IMG/VR virus record: IMGVR_UViG_3300032236_000044
Span: 1 to 25,241 of that record
DNA length: 25,241 nt
DNA from: a virus
Direction: 5' to 3' (one strand)
Each line of letters begins with the position of its first letter. Positions within the stretch are counted from its first letter, which is position 1. Made by a program: the position numbers and the translations under genes. Shown in pieces: positions 1 through 6,517 of this stretch. Under the pieces are notes generated by a model, which ran no database searches, had not been told where the DNA came from, and saw nothing but the letters and a program-made list of their open reading frames with translations.

Positions 1-49
1 TCAACTAACATTTAACAGCAATTTTGCAGATTAACACAGGGAATGTTAA

Positions 50-220
50 ATGGAACACAATCTAGTTATTGAAGGTTACGATTTCAAATTGGAAGTTGAG
101 TGCGAAGATTTTGCTTTTATCGCTGCTATCCAAGAATTTGTAGCTTCTATTGTTGCTGATGCTGAAGAAGAGTACGAAATTATTTGGGAAGACGAGACAG
201 AAGACGAAATCGAAGAGTAA
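50..220 (+). CDS. small acidic protein, unknown function
   Basis: This ORF of 56 residues starts at an ATG preceded by an AGGG ribosome-binding-like sequence about eight bases upstream. It ends immediately before a long hairpin. The product is strongly acidic: the last 20 residues are mostly Glu and Asp, with one Trp. There is no membrane segment or recognisable domain. Small acidic proteins are common among phage early genes, and some mimic DNA or bind host proteins, but nothing here shows such a role. It converges on the minus-strand phosphoesterase gene. The coding call rests on the start, the RBS, the compact amphipathic N-terminal half and the fit to the terminator. The function is not known. 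Confidence 0.55.
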   Translation: MEHNLVIEGYDFKLEVECEDFAFIAAIQEFVASIVADAEEEYEIIWEDETEDEIEE

Positions 221-263
221 TTAAGTTAACCTAGTGGGGATTAGTCTCCATTAGGTTACTTAA
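221..263. terminator. long hairpin between convergent genes, likely bidirectional terminator
   Basis: TTAAGT-(T)-AACCTA followed by GTGGGGA pairs with TCTCCAT and TAGGTT-ACTTAA around a TTAG loop. This gives a stem of about 19 pairs with two G-T wobbles and one bulge. It lies between the stop of the small acidic ORF and the stop of the minus-strand phosphoesterase, where a two-way terminator is expected. The A/T-rich ends of the stem would give a U-rich tail in either direction, but no separate long T-run follows. Confidence 0.6.
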
Positions 264-278
264 TGTGTTACTTTGTGT

Positions 279-1226
279 CTAGTATTGCTTTACATTAATA
301 ACTTCACCTCGAAACTGGATAGTGTCTTTGGTATGCACCATGACCAGCTCTGGCATTAACATAACACCATTTTTAAAGGTAAGTATTGCAAACCCTGATC
401 TCCAGTTGACAGGGTTTTGTTCCAAATAGTTTTCAAACTGTGGGCCGTAAATATCAGCTAAAGTGCCTGTGTCAACTCCGTAGCGAACTCCGTTGTAATC
501 AACGTATGGAGTTACCTTTAAAGAGTGTAGATGTCCTGTAACCATAGAAACACCCGATTGAGCAGTATTATTGTGGGTAGCGTGTAAACCTCCCTTATTT
601 CTATGTTTGACGATTACAGATTCATTTAACCATACTGACCAACACTTCTGCCACAGATTGAAATGATCTGATAGTTTAAATCCTGCGGTATGCTCAAATT
701 GAGGTGCGTTGGCAGCAAGATAAGTTTCAAATCTAGCATCATGGTTGCCTAAAGGCCAAACTAATTTGACGTTATGTCTTGCAGCTTTTGCTACTTCCTC
801 AATCTCTGACATACAAGCCTGACAAGCCTTTAGCTCTTCAATTACGCTTGGTGCTTTGTCCCAGCCAATCCTAGCATGGCGGGAAATGGAAGCTCCGTCA
901 AAGATGTCTCCGTTTGCTATAACTGCCTTGGGTGCTAATGTGGATATTGCCCATAGTAATCCCTTAAATGCCGTAGTTCGGATGCCAGGCCAAAAGTGAG
1001 CATCTGAGAATACTACGACTGATCCGTTGAGAATTCCGAGGTCTATCTTTCTTTCTATCTTATGGAAATCTACATGACCAGTTGGGATTACAAAACCCTT
1101 TTCTTCCATTCTTTGTTTTCTTCGCACTAGATTTCTTAAATCTACATTAAGAAACCTTGCTGCTGCTTTAGCACTTCCATGTTTTTGAAATGCATCGAGA
1201 ATCTCTTCGTCAGTATGTTTTATCAT
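279..1226 (-). CDS. metallophosphoesterase with N-terminal helix-turn-helix
   Basis: The 315-residue protein has the full set of calcineurin-like phosphoesterase motifs: D75-x-H77, GD(107)xxD(110), GNHD at 160-163, H208, and GHLH at 231-234. These residues would hold two metal ions in a phosphoesterase or nuclease active site. Residues 6-46 (DEEILDAF, GSAKAAARFL, then a basic helix) look like a helix-turn-helix of the Fis/resolvase type, which suggests DNA targeting. The fold and catalytic class are clear; the substrate is not. Candidates are nucleic acid ends, cyclic nucleotides or phosphoproteins. It is the only supported minus-strand gene here. It diverges from the structural genes and has its own promoter candidate upstream, so it is probably expressed separately from virion genes. 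The start has only a weak RBS. Confidence 0.88.
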   Translation of the reverse strand: MIKHTDEEILDAFQKHGSAKAAARFLNVDLRNLVRRKQRMEEKGFVIPTGHVDFHKIERKIDLGILNGSVVVFSDAHFWPGIRTTAFKGLLWAISTLAPKAVIANGDIFDGASISRHARIGWDKAPSVIEELKACQACMSEIEEVAKAARHNVKLVWPLGNHDARFETYLAANAPQFEHTAGFKLSDHFNLWQKCWSVWLNESVIVKHRNKGGLHATHNNTAQSGVSMVTGHLHSLKVTPYVDYNGVRYGVDTGTLADIYGPQFENYLEQNPVNWRSGFAILTFKNGVMLMPELVMVHTKDTIQFRGEVINVKQY

Positions 1227-1255
1227 ATAAACTTGAAGTAAAGAATTAACTGTCG

Positions 1256-1283
1256 TTTATAACATTAATTTGTTACAATTCAA
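1256..1283 (-). promoter_or_regulatory. candidate promoter for the metallophosphoesterase gene
   Basis: On the minus strand, TTGAAT (complement of 1278-1283) and TATAAA (complement of 1256-1261) are separated by 16 bases. Transcription would start about 20 bases before the ATG at 1226. The -10 is good and the -35 moderate. This was judged by eye only. Confidence 0.4.
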
Positions 1284-1296
1284 ACCACTTGACAAA

Positions 1297-1311
1297 CGCA
1301 TTTATAATGCG
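1297..1311. promoter_or_regulatory. palindrome overlapping a TATAAT box in the divergent region
   Basis: CGCATT-TAT-AATGCG is a perfect 6-bp inverted repeat with a 3-base centre. It contains a consensus TATAAT (1303-1308) on the plus strand and lies about 40 bases upstream of the gene at 1346. A TTGACA (1289-1294) is present, but only eight bases before this TATAAT. With a 17-base spacer it would instead pair with AAAATA at 1312-1317. The symmetry suggests an operator. A promoter here is plausible; which -10 is used is unclear. Confidence 0.4.
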
Positions 1312-1345
1312 AAAATAAAGATTCCAATTTTTTTAAGGATATAAA

Positions 1346-1684
1346 ATGGGATACTACGGTAAAGAAAAAATGCCTAAAGGCGTTGCCGCTTCTGATCGCT
1401 CTGGCGAGAAGATGGGTAGTGAAAAAGGCCCAAACAGCACAAAGGGAACACCTGGCATGACTGGCGAAAAGATGCCTAAAAGCGTTAACGCAAGTGATAT
1501 GTCTGGTGAGCGCAAAGCTAAACTAGTCGGTGGTGTAGGCATGGGTAAAGCAGACACAATCGGTATGCGTGATAACGGCCACATGGGTAAAAATGATGGT
1601 CGTACTGGTGAGTTCAACACAGGTTCTAGCGAATCTGAGTGCTATACTCACGAGCGTGTGCCTCACGTTCAAGATAGAATGTAA
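1346..1684 (+). CDS. Gly/Lys/Met-rich repeat protein, unknown
   Basis: The 112-residue hydrophilic protein starts at an ATG with a good RBS (AAGGA, 1335-1339). It contains a duplicated unit: EKMPKGVAASDRSGEK (7-22) recurs as EKMPKSVNASDMSGER (41-56) with a 34-residue period. The remainder is Gly-, Met- and Ser-rich, ends in a His-containing tail (HERVPHVQDRM), and has one Cys. No enzyme motif, membrane helix or signal peptide is visible, and the composition predicts disorder. It is the first gene rightward from the divergent promoter and is followed at once by a hairpin, so it may be a separate transcript. Similar low-complexity proteins occur next to packaging genes in other phages, but I do not recognise a function. 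Confidence 0.75.
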   Translation: MGYYGKEKMPKGVAASDRSGEKMGSEKGPNSTKGTPGMTGEKMPKSVNASDMSGERKAKLVGGVGMGKADTIGMRDNGHMGKNDGRTGEFNTGSSESECYTHERVPHVQDRM

Positions 1685-1690
1685 AATAGC

Positions 1691-1726
1691 GAAACCCCAC
1701 AACATTGTGTCGATGCGTGGGGTTTC
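1691..1726 (+). terminator. strong stem-loop after the repeat protein
   Basis: GAAACCCCAC (1691-1700) pairs perfectly with GTGGGGTTTC (1717-1726) around a 16-base loop, which itself holds a short CAT/ATG pairing. There is no T-run downstream. It may therefore be a weak or factor-dependent terminator, an attenuator or an RNA-stabilising hairpin ahead of the next gene. Confidence 0.55.
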
Positions 1727-1740
1727 TAGCCAAAGTAAGT

Positions 1741-1747
1741 AAGGAGA
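1741..1747 (+). promoter_or_regulatory. strong RBS that selects a TTG start
   Basis: AAGGAGA ends six bases before the TTG at 1754. No ATG lies near, so this Shine-Dalgarno sequence is the main reason for calling a TTG start for the Cys-rich gene. Confidence 0.65.
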
Positions 1748-1753
1748 CTTAAA

Positions 1754-2023
1754 TTGGATAAAGAGAATTGTAAGTTATGTAGGTTCTTTGATCTACAGAA
1801 TAATCAAACATTGGGTCAATGCAGAAGATACCCAACGTACATGAACAGGCATCAAAATGAATGGTGCGGTGAGTTTAGGTTTCATTTTGAAAGAGATGCA
1901 GTTGCCGAAAAAGCGACTTTAGCCCCAGCCCAAGCGGTTGGGGATTTTTCTGCGGATGTCGCAGAAGCTAGAGAAGTTTTGAAGCCAAAAAACAACAAAC
2001 TTAGTCGGAGGCAAATACCATGA
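1754..2023 (+). CDS. small Cys-rich (CxxC) protein, probable metal binding
   Basis: The 89-residue protein starts with TTG behind a strong AAGGAGA site. The first 41 residues hold four cysteines, C6-x2-C9, C23 and C38, in the arrangement CKLCRFF...GQCRRYP...WCGEF. This arrangement is known from many small phage and bacterial proteins of unknown function. Four such cysteines would suit a zinc or Fe-S site, which is inference. The C-terminal half is Ala/Glu-rich and then basic, and looks unstructured. The stop overlaps the ATG of the GroES-like gene (ATGA), so the two are translationally coupled. Function is unknown; a small regulatory or protein-binding zinc module is one option. Confidence 0.75.
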   Translation: MDKENCKLCRFFDLQNNQTLGQCRRYPTYMNRHQNEWCGEFRFHFERDAVAEKATLAPAQAVGDFSADVAEAREVLKPKNNKLSRRQIP

Positions 2024-2307
2024 AGCCAATCCGAGACAAGATCATTGTCAAGCCAATACCAAGAATCGTATCGACTTTGTATATACAAACCGCTGAAGCG
2101 GACTCCATTGGTCACGTTGTAGCGGTCGGTGACGAAGCTGCAGACGAGGGATTAAAAGTAGGTGATAAGATATACTTTGGAACACTTGCAGAAGATTACA
2201 AAGACGAGTATCTTAAATACTTTGAGTTCAAGGACAATGGTGAAAAGCTAATTGTCATGTCGTGGAAAGACGTTTGTTTTGTGGAGGAAAAAGATGACGT
2301 TAATTAA
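2020..2307 (+). CDS. GroES-like co-chaperonin (Cpn10 family)
   Basis: The 95-residue protein matches the GroES fold in order: IRDKIIVKPIP (4-14), then a short hydrophobic loop with LYIQ (20-23), GHVVAVGDEA (31-40), GLKVGDKIYFG (44-54), and the C-terminal LIVMSWKDVCFVEE (77-90). GroES caps the GroEL chamber through its mobile-loop hydrophobic tripeptide; LYI probably plays that part here, in a shortened loop. Phage-coded co-chaperonins such as T4 gp31 adapt host GroEL to fold capsid protein, and the gene sits upstream of the head genes. No GroEL gene is present, so host GroEL would be the partner. The family call is good; the coat-folding role is inference. It overlaps the genes on both sides. 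Confidence 0.85.
   Translation: MKPIRDKIIVKPIPRIVSTLYIQTAEADSIGHVVAVGDEAADEGLKVGDKIYFGTLAEDYKDEYLKYFEFKDNGEKLIVMSWKDVCFVEEKDDVN
2283..2287 (+). promoter_or_regulatory. RBS selecting the internal ATG at 2294
   Basis: GGAGG lies six bases before ATG 2294, inside the end of the GroES-like gene. It supports this start over the ATG at 2252, which has no such site and would add an unrelated N-terminus. Confidence 0.65.
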
Positions 2308-2437
2308 GTCAACCAAAAAAGAAGCATTTAAGAAAAATATATCTACTGAGGTCAAGGCTGGTCGTCCAGTTAAGCAGGCAGTAGCGATTGCATATTCTGA
2401 AAAACGTGAGGCTGAAAAAGCCAAGAAAAAGAAATGA
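2294..2437 (+). CDS. small basic phage protein, unknown
   Basis: The 47-residue protein begins MTLIKSTKKEAFKKNI and contains GRPVKQAVAIAYSEKREAE before a Lys-rich end. This pattern, with KNI.TE...G.P.KQAVAIA, belongs to a family of short basic proteins that is widespread in phages and has no known function. The start is chosen from the GGAGG site at 2283-2287; a longer reading from 2252 is less likely. It overlaps the GroES-like gene by 14 bases and the next gene by 4, which points to coupled translation. Its charge would allow nucleic-acid binding, but nothing direct shows this. Confidence 0.75.
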   Translation: MTLIKSTKKEAFKKNISTEVKAGRPVKQAVAIAYSEKREAEKAKKKK

Positions 2438-2571
2438 AAGCAAGTTTAGCCGTCCATTTACTGATTGCAATGGGTGTAGATGAACACCTATTTATGAAGT
2501 GGCAAGCTGGTGCAAACCCACATTCAACGAAAAAAGGCCCAGGCCGTAAACACTCACAAGGTAAAAAATGA
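2434..2571 (+). CDS. small basic protein, unknown
   Basis: The 45-residue ORF has ATGA overlaps at both ends: with the preceding gene at 2434-2437 and with the next gene at 2568-2571. The first part (MKASLAVHLLIAMGVDEHLF) could form an amphipathic helix. The second half is Gly-, Lys- and His-rich (STKKGPGRKHSQGKK) and basic. No domain is recognised. The coding call rests on the tight start/stop overlaps, which leave no gap in a string of short genes. It is too short for similarity to be judged by eye. Confidence 0.6.
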   Translation: MKASLAVHLLIAMGVDEHLFMKWQAGANPHSTKKGPGRKHSQGKK

Positions 2572-2738
2572 AATTAGACTTAGAAATCCAAGAAGTAAAC
2601 TTAATTATTACTGCTTTAGAGCATAAGAGCAGAGACACACAGTTGTTATTAACAAAAATAATGAAGTCAGCACAAGAGCAAATGCCTGTACCAAAACTAG
2701 ATGCAGAACCAGTAGAAAACACTCCTGTTAATAACTAA
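2568..2738 (+). CDS. small helical protein upstream of terminase, unknown
   Basis: The 56-residue ORF starts at the overlapping ATGA. Residues 3-38 (LDLEIQEVNLIITALEHKSRDTQLLLTKI) form an amphipathic, coiled-coil-like helix, followed by a Pro/Glu-rich tail. Short proteins with this helix pattern are often found among phage accessory genes and probably oligomerise, but the function is unknown. It is the last of the overlapping small genes. A gap of 39 bases without a clear promoter separates it from the small terminase candidate. Confidence 0.65.
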   Translation: MKLDLEIQEVNLIITALEHKSRDTQLLLTKIMKSAQEQMPVPKLDAEPVENTPVNN

Positions 2739-2777
2739 AAGTAATAAAGAAATCAATTATTTAGGGATTACAGTAAT

Positions 2778-3056
2778 ATGCCAGTAGGAGCGCCACTCGG
2801 AAACAAGAATGGGAGCAAGTCTCGCATCTTTTCCGATCGTCTGCGAATGACATTATTGCAAGAGCCACACAGATTGGTTAAGGTTGCAGAACAGTTAATC
2901 AGTCAAGCAGAAAGCGGAGAGCCTTGGGCAATAAAAGAACTCATGGATCGTTTAGAAGGCAAAGCTATTCAGGCGACAAGTATAGAAAACGCAGATGGTT
3001 CTCCGATAATGCAAAATATCCAAGTGTCATTTGTAGCGCCTAATGGAACAGAGTGA
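2778..3056 (+). CDS. probable small terminase subunit (TerS-like)
   Basis: The 92-residue protein begins PVGAPLGNKNGSKSRIFSDRLRMTLLQ, the basic GNKNxxK opening seen in short DNA-binding phage proteins next to TerL. It continues with helical RLVKVAEQLISQAESGEPWAIKELMDRLEGKA (31-63) and a beta-like tail (IMQNIQVSFVAP). It directly precedes and overlaps the large terminase by 14 bases. That is the usual place for the small subunit, which recognises phage DNA and loads TerL. P22 gp3 is longer (162 residues), so this could be a minimal TerS or another small regulator. Position gives more support than sequence. The RBS (TTAGGGA) is weak and about ten bases away. Confidence 0.6.
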   Translation: MPVGAPLGNKNGSKSRIFSDRLRMTLLQEPHRLVKVAEQLISQAESGEPWAIKELMDRLEGKAIQATSIENADGSPIMQNIQVSFVAPNGTE

Positions 3057-4329
3057 AATCCAAGCTGCGATCACCAAGGCAGAGTTTCCTGTTAAATTAC
3101 AATGCTTGTTTGAGAAATCCCGCTACAAGTGCATTTTTGGCGGAAGAGGATCGGCAAAGAGCTGGTCGGTCGCCCGAGCATTGCTTATCTTGGGGGCAAA
3201 GCAAGTACACAGAATACTTTGTGCTCGTGAATTTCAAAACTCCATATCTCAGTCGGTACATAAGTTACTGAGCGACCAGATCGTAGATTTGGGTTTAATC
3301 GGGTTTTATGAGATTACAGAGCGCACAATCCGAGGCAAAAACGGCACAGAGTTTAATTTTGTTGGCCTGAAAAACAATCCACACAATATAAAATCGTTTG
3401 AAGGTTGCACAATTGTTTGGGTTGAGGAAGCTCAAGCGGTATCAGCTAGAAGTTGGGATATTCTAATTCCTACTATCAGAGCCAAGGATTCAGAAATTTG
3501 GATAACTATGAATCCAGAATTAGAGTCTGATGCGACTTACCAGCGCTTTATATTACATCCACCAGAAAATTGCATTACTCAAAAGGTCAATTGGTCGGAC
3601 AATCCTTGGTTTCCTGAAGTATTGGACTATGAGCGCAGAACTTTGCAATCCAGAGATATTGAGGCTTACAACACAGTCTGGGAAGGATTGTGTAGGCAGA
3701 CTGTAGATGGAGCTGTGTTTGCCAAAGAGATGCAAATGGCAGAGCTGGAAGAGCGCATCACTAAAGTTAGATACGATCCTACTAAGCCAGTTATTGCAGT
3801 TTTTGACCTTGGATGGGCAGATTCCACATCCATTTGGTTTGTTCAGTTCATTGCACAAGAAATCAGGCTCATACGTTACATTGAAGACAATCAGCAGACA
3901 ATAAGTCATTATTTAGCGCTTATGCAGACTTACGGCTATGTTTATGATACTTTATGGCTGCCACATGATGCACAAAACAAAACAATCGGATCAAACGGAC
4001 GATCAATCGAGGAAATCGTCAAATCTGCAGGGTTCAAAACCAAAATCATCCCTAGAACTCCTATCGCAGACTCTATTAATGCAGCGAGAACTATATTCAG
4101 AAACTGCTACTTTGACCGAGATAATTGCTATGATGGACTCCAATGTCTCAGGCATTACAAGTACGAAGTAGACCCAGATACAAAGCAATTCAGCAGAAAC
4201 CCTTTGCACGACCAATATTCGCATGGTGCTGATGCGTTCAGGTACATTGGTCTTGGAGTACAGGAAACTAGACCAAAACGTGCAAAACAAGTAAACTATG
4301 CACCACCACAATCATGGATGGCACTATAA
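3043..4329 (+). CDS. terminase large subunit
   Basis: The 428-residue packaging motor has an N-terminal ATPase: Walker A GGRGSAKS (33-40), Walker B TIVWVEEA (123-130), and coupling motif WITMNPE (153-159). A C-terminal RNase H-like nuclease follows, with likely metal-binding acids D255 (VFDLGWAD), D309 (WLPHDA) and D397 (SHGADAFR). It cuts concatemeric DNA and drives it through the portal. The sequence style (GGRGSAKSWSVA, CAREFQNSISQS, NPHNIKSFEG) fits the terminase_3/PBSX-type group. It overlaps the TerS-like gene and ends directly before the portal ATG, so the three form one packaging operon. All core motifs are intact. Confidence 0.96.
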   Translation: MEQSEIQAAITKAEFPVKLQCLFEKSRYKCIFGGRGSAKSWSVARALLILGAKQVHRILCAREFQNSISQSVHKLLSDQIVDLGLIGFYEITERTIRGKNGTEFNFVGLKNNPHNIKSFEGCTIVWVEEAQAVSARSWDILIPTIRAKDSEIWITMNPELESDATYQRFILHPPENCITQKVNWSDNPWFPEVLDYERRTLQSRDIEAYNTVWEGLCRQTVDGAVFAKEMQMAELEERITKVRYDPTKPVIAVFDLGWADSTSIWFVQFIAQEIRLIRYIEDNQQTISHYLALMQTYGYVYDTLWLPHDAQNKTIGSNGRSIEEIVKSAGFKTKIIPRTPIADSINAARTIFRNCYFDRDNCYDGLQCLRHYKYEVDPDTKQFSRNPLHDQYSHGADAFRYIGLGVQETRPKRAKQVNYAPPQSWMAL

Positions 4330-6438
4330 ATGGCATACGACTCAAACACAGACGATTACGATCCAATAATTGAGGAAGCTAAACAGTTCCTGAAGTTTGC
4401 CAATGATGCAGACACCATGAACCGCCAAGAGGCTTTAGAAGACCTAAAGTTTGCTTCTGGCGGGGATCAATGGCCAGTAGACCTCCAAAACAGTAGAAAT
4501 CTTGAATCTCGTCCAGTTCTTACCATTAATAAGCTCGATGGCTATTGCCGTCAAGTTACAAATCAGCAACGTCAACAACGTCCGAGAATCAAGGTACATG
4601 CGACTAATACGCAAGAAGATGCTGCGGAAGCTAAAGTCGTTCAGGGCATGATTCGTCATATTGAAGTCAACTCTAACGCTGATAACGCTTACGACAATGC
4701 TTATAACTACGCAGTTCGCATGGGTTGGGGATATTGGCGTGTTGATCATCGCTATGTGCGTGAGGATTCTTTTGACCAAGAAATCTTTATTGACCCAATT
4801 GACAACCCATTTACAGTCTATTTAGACCCTAATTCAATTGCGGTTGATGGCTCAGACCAAGAGCGTTGTTTAATAACTACAATGATGCCTAAGACTACAT
4901 TTAGGGAGCTGTATCCCGATGTGGATGAAACATCATTTTTAAGTCGTGGAACTGGAGATACACAAAGCGAATGGATTACCAAAGAAGACATAAGAGTAGC
5001 AGAGTATTGGTACACAGTCAGAGAACCCGCAACTCTATATCAGCTCTCCGATGGTTCTACACGATTTGCAGAAGGTAAAGACTTCTTTGACAGAATTGAA
5101 CGTGCTGGTCTATTTGTCGTTAATGAGCGTAAATCTATTAAACGCACGATTAAATGGAAAAAGCTAACAGCTACTGCGGTGTTAGAGGAGCGTGATTGGC
5201 CTGGTTATTACATCCCAATTGTTCCAGTTTACGGACGGCACGTTGTAATCGGGGACAAGCGCAAGAAGTTTGGTATGGTTCGTCATGCCAAAGATGCCCA
5301 AAGAATGTACAACTTTTGGGTAACATCACTTACAGAATCTGTAGCACTTGCACCTAAAGCCAAGTGGATCATGGCTGAAGGTCAGGACGAGGGGCACGAG
5401 TTAGACTGGGCTGCAGCAAACATTAAGTCAATGGCGACATTGCGTTATAAGCAAACCGACATTGATGGCAATCCAGCGCCTCCTCCACAAAGACTGCAAC
5501 CAGAACCACCTCCATCTGGAGTGATGGCTGCAGCGCAAGAGATCAATAGCGACATGGCGACGATCATTGGAATATATGATCCTAGTCAACAACTGCCTGG
5601 CAATATGTCTGGTAAAGCGCTGAATGGTCAGCAGATGCAAGTTGATTTGACTAACTTTGACTTGTACGATAATTTAACCAAATCTATTGCGTACACAGGC
5701 AAGATTATCCTAGACTTAATTCCTAAAATTTATGATACCGAGCGCATTATGCGTATTATTGGGGATGATGGTAAACCTGATCTGCTTACAATTAACGAGC
5801 GCACAGCGGTTGGCAAGGTCAAGAATGACGTTACTGTTGGTCAATATGACGTGGTGATGGAAACTGGGCCAGGTTACAACTCCAAGCGCCAAGAAGCGGT
5901 TGATGCCATGATGCCATTACTGCAAGGCAACGAGCAACTATTTAATGCTGCTGCCGATCTGGTGTTTAGGAATATGGATTTCCCTGGCGCAGAGACAATT
6001 GCAGACAGACTTGCCGCGCTTAACCCAATGGCGCAGATTGACGAACATTCAGACATACCGCCTGAAGTGCAAATCAAGCTCAAGGCAGCGCAAGGTCAAG
6101 TTCAGCAGATGCAACAACAGATGCAGGCTATGCAGTTGGCTATGAAACAACGTGCAGATATAGAAGGCGTTAAACAACAGGCAGAGACTCAAAGGGAATT
6201 GATGCGCCAGACTGCAAAAGCGCACAATACAGAATTAATGGCTCAAGCGAGGGTTCATGATGTCAATACTAAGGCGATTACGTCGCAGAACAGAAGTGAA
6301 ATTGAAGCGATTTCAGATTTACTTTTGCACCACATGGACACGTCAAGATTAGAGCGTGAGATACAAATGCGTAATCGTGAGCAGTACCAGGCTATTGCCG
6401 AGGCTGACCGATCTATCATGCCAAATATTCAACAATAA
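4330..6438 (+). CDS. portal protein, P22 gp1-like
   Basis: The 702-residue protein starts at the base after the terminase stop. Length and sequence fit the P22-type portal (gp1, 725 residues): an N-terminal helical region with RQEALEDLKFASGGDQWP, then QQRQQRPRIKVHATN, then the wing/stem core with VRMGWGYWRVDHRYV, FTVYLDPNSIA and GMVRHAKDAQRMYNFW. The C-terminal part from about residue 575 is a Gln-rich coiled coil (QVQQMQQQMQAMQ and on), which in P22 forms the long barrel that reaches into the capsid. The dodecameric portal is the packaging channel and the later neck attachment site. Nothing appears missing. Its stop abuts a promoter for the scaffold-coat unit. Confidence 0.95.
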   Translation: MAYDSNTDDYDPIIEEAKQFLKFANDADTMNRQEALEDLKFASGGDQWPVDLQNSRNLESRPVLTINKLDGYCRQVTNQQRQQRPRIKVHATNTQEDAAEAKVVQGMIRHIEVNSNADNAYDNAYNYAVRMGWGYWRVDHRYVREDSFDQEIFIDPIDNPFTVYLDPNSIAVDGSDQERCLITTMMPKTTFRELYPDVDETSFLSRGTGDTQSEWITKEDIRVAEYWYTVREPATLYQLSDGSTRFAEGKDFFDRIERAGLFVVNERKSIKRTIKWKKLTATAVLEERDWPGYYIPIVPVYGRHVVIGDKRKKFGMVRHAKDAQRMYNFWVTSLTESVALAPKAKWIMAEGQDEGHELDWAAANIKSMATLRYKQTDIDGNPAPPPQRLQPEPPPSGVMAAAQEINSDMATIIGIYDPSQQLPGNMSGKALNGQQMQVDLTNFDLYDNLTKSIAYTGKIILDLIPKIYDTERIMRIIGDDGKPDLLTINERTAVGKVKNDVTVGQYDVVMETGPGYNSKRQEAVDAMMPLLQGNEQLFNAAADLVFRNMDFPGAETIADRLAALNPMAQIDEHSDIPPEVQIKLKAAQGQVQQMQQQMQAMQLAMKQRADIEGVKQQAETQRELMRQTAKAHNTELMAQARVHDVNTKAITSQNRSEIEAISDLLLHHMDTSRLEREIQMRNREQYQAIAEADRSIMPNIQQ

Positions 6439-6467
6439 TTGACAGTATAATTACTTTCAGTTATATT
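6439..6467 (+). promoter_or_regulatory. near-consensus sigma70 promoter before scaffold and coat
   Basis: TTGACA (6439-6444), a spacer of 17 bases, and TATATT (6462-6467) begin at the base after the portal stop. Transcription would start near 6475, giving a leader of about 43 bases before the scaffold ATG at 6518. A short TACCT-GTG-AGGTA inverted repeat (6478-6490) lies in the leader. This would boost scaffold and coat mRNA above terminase/portal levels. Recognition by host RNA polymerase is inferred. Confidence 0.7.
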
Positions 6468-6517
6468 GACTAAACCTTACCTGTGAGGTACACAGGGCAA
6501 ATTCTTAGGGAATACCT

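Noticed and set aside
1-49. Weak inverted repeat AACATT/AATGTT and possible end of an upstream gene
   Set aside because: The stem is six pairs with a loop of about 30 bases. Frames 1 and 2 end at 13-15 and 32-34, but too little sequence is present to call a gene.
1289-1308. TTGACA and TATAAT at 1289 and 1303 as one promoter
   Set aside because: They are eight bases apart, far below the 16-18 needed. The TATAAT may still act with another -35, so only the palindrome is reported.
1754-1880. Cys-rich protein as an HNH nuclease or transcription factor zinc finger
   Set aside because: No HNH residues are present, and the cysteine spacing fits neither. Only generic metal binding is supported.
2252-2437. 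Longer reading of the small basic protein from ATG 2252
   Set aside because: The first 14 residues lie in the GroES-like gene out of frame. A GGAGG site clearly serves ATG 2294, where the family-like sequence begins.
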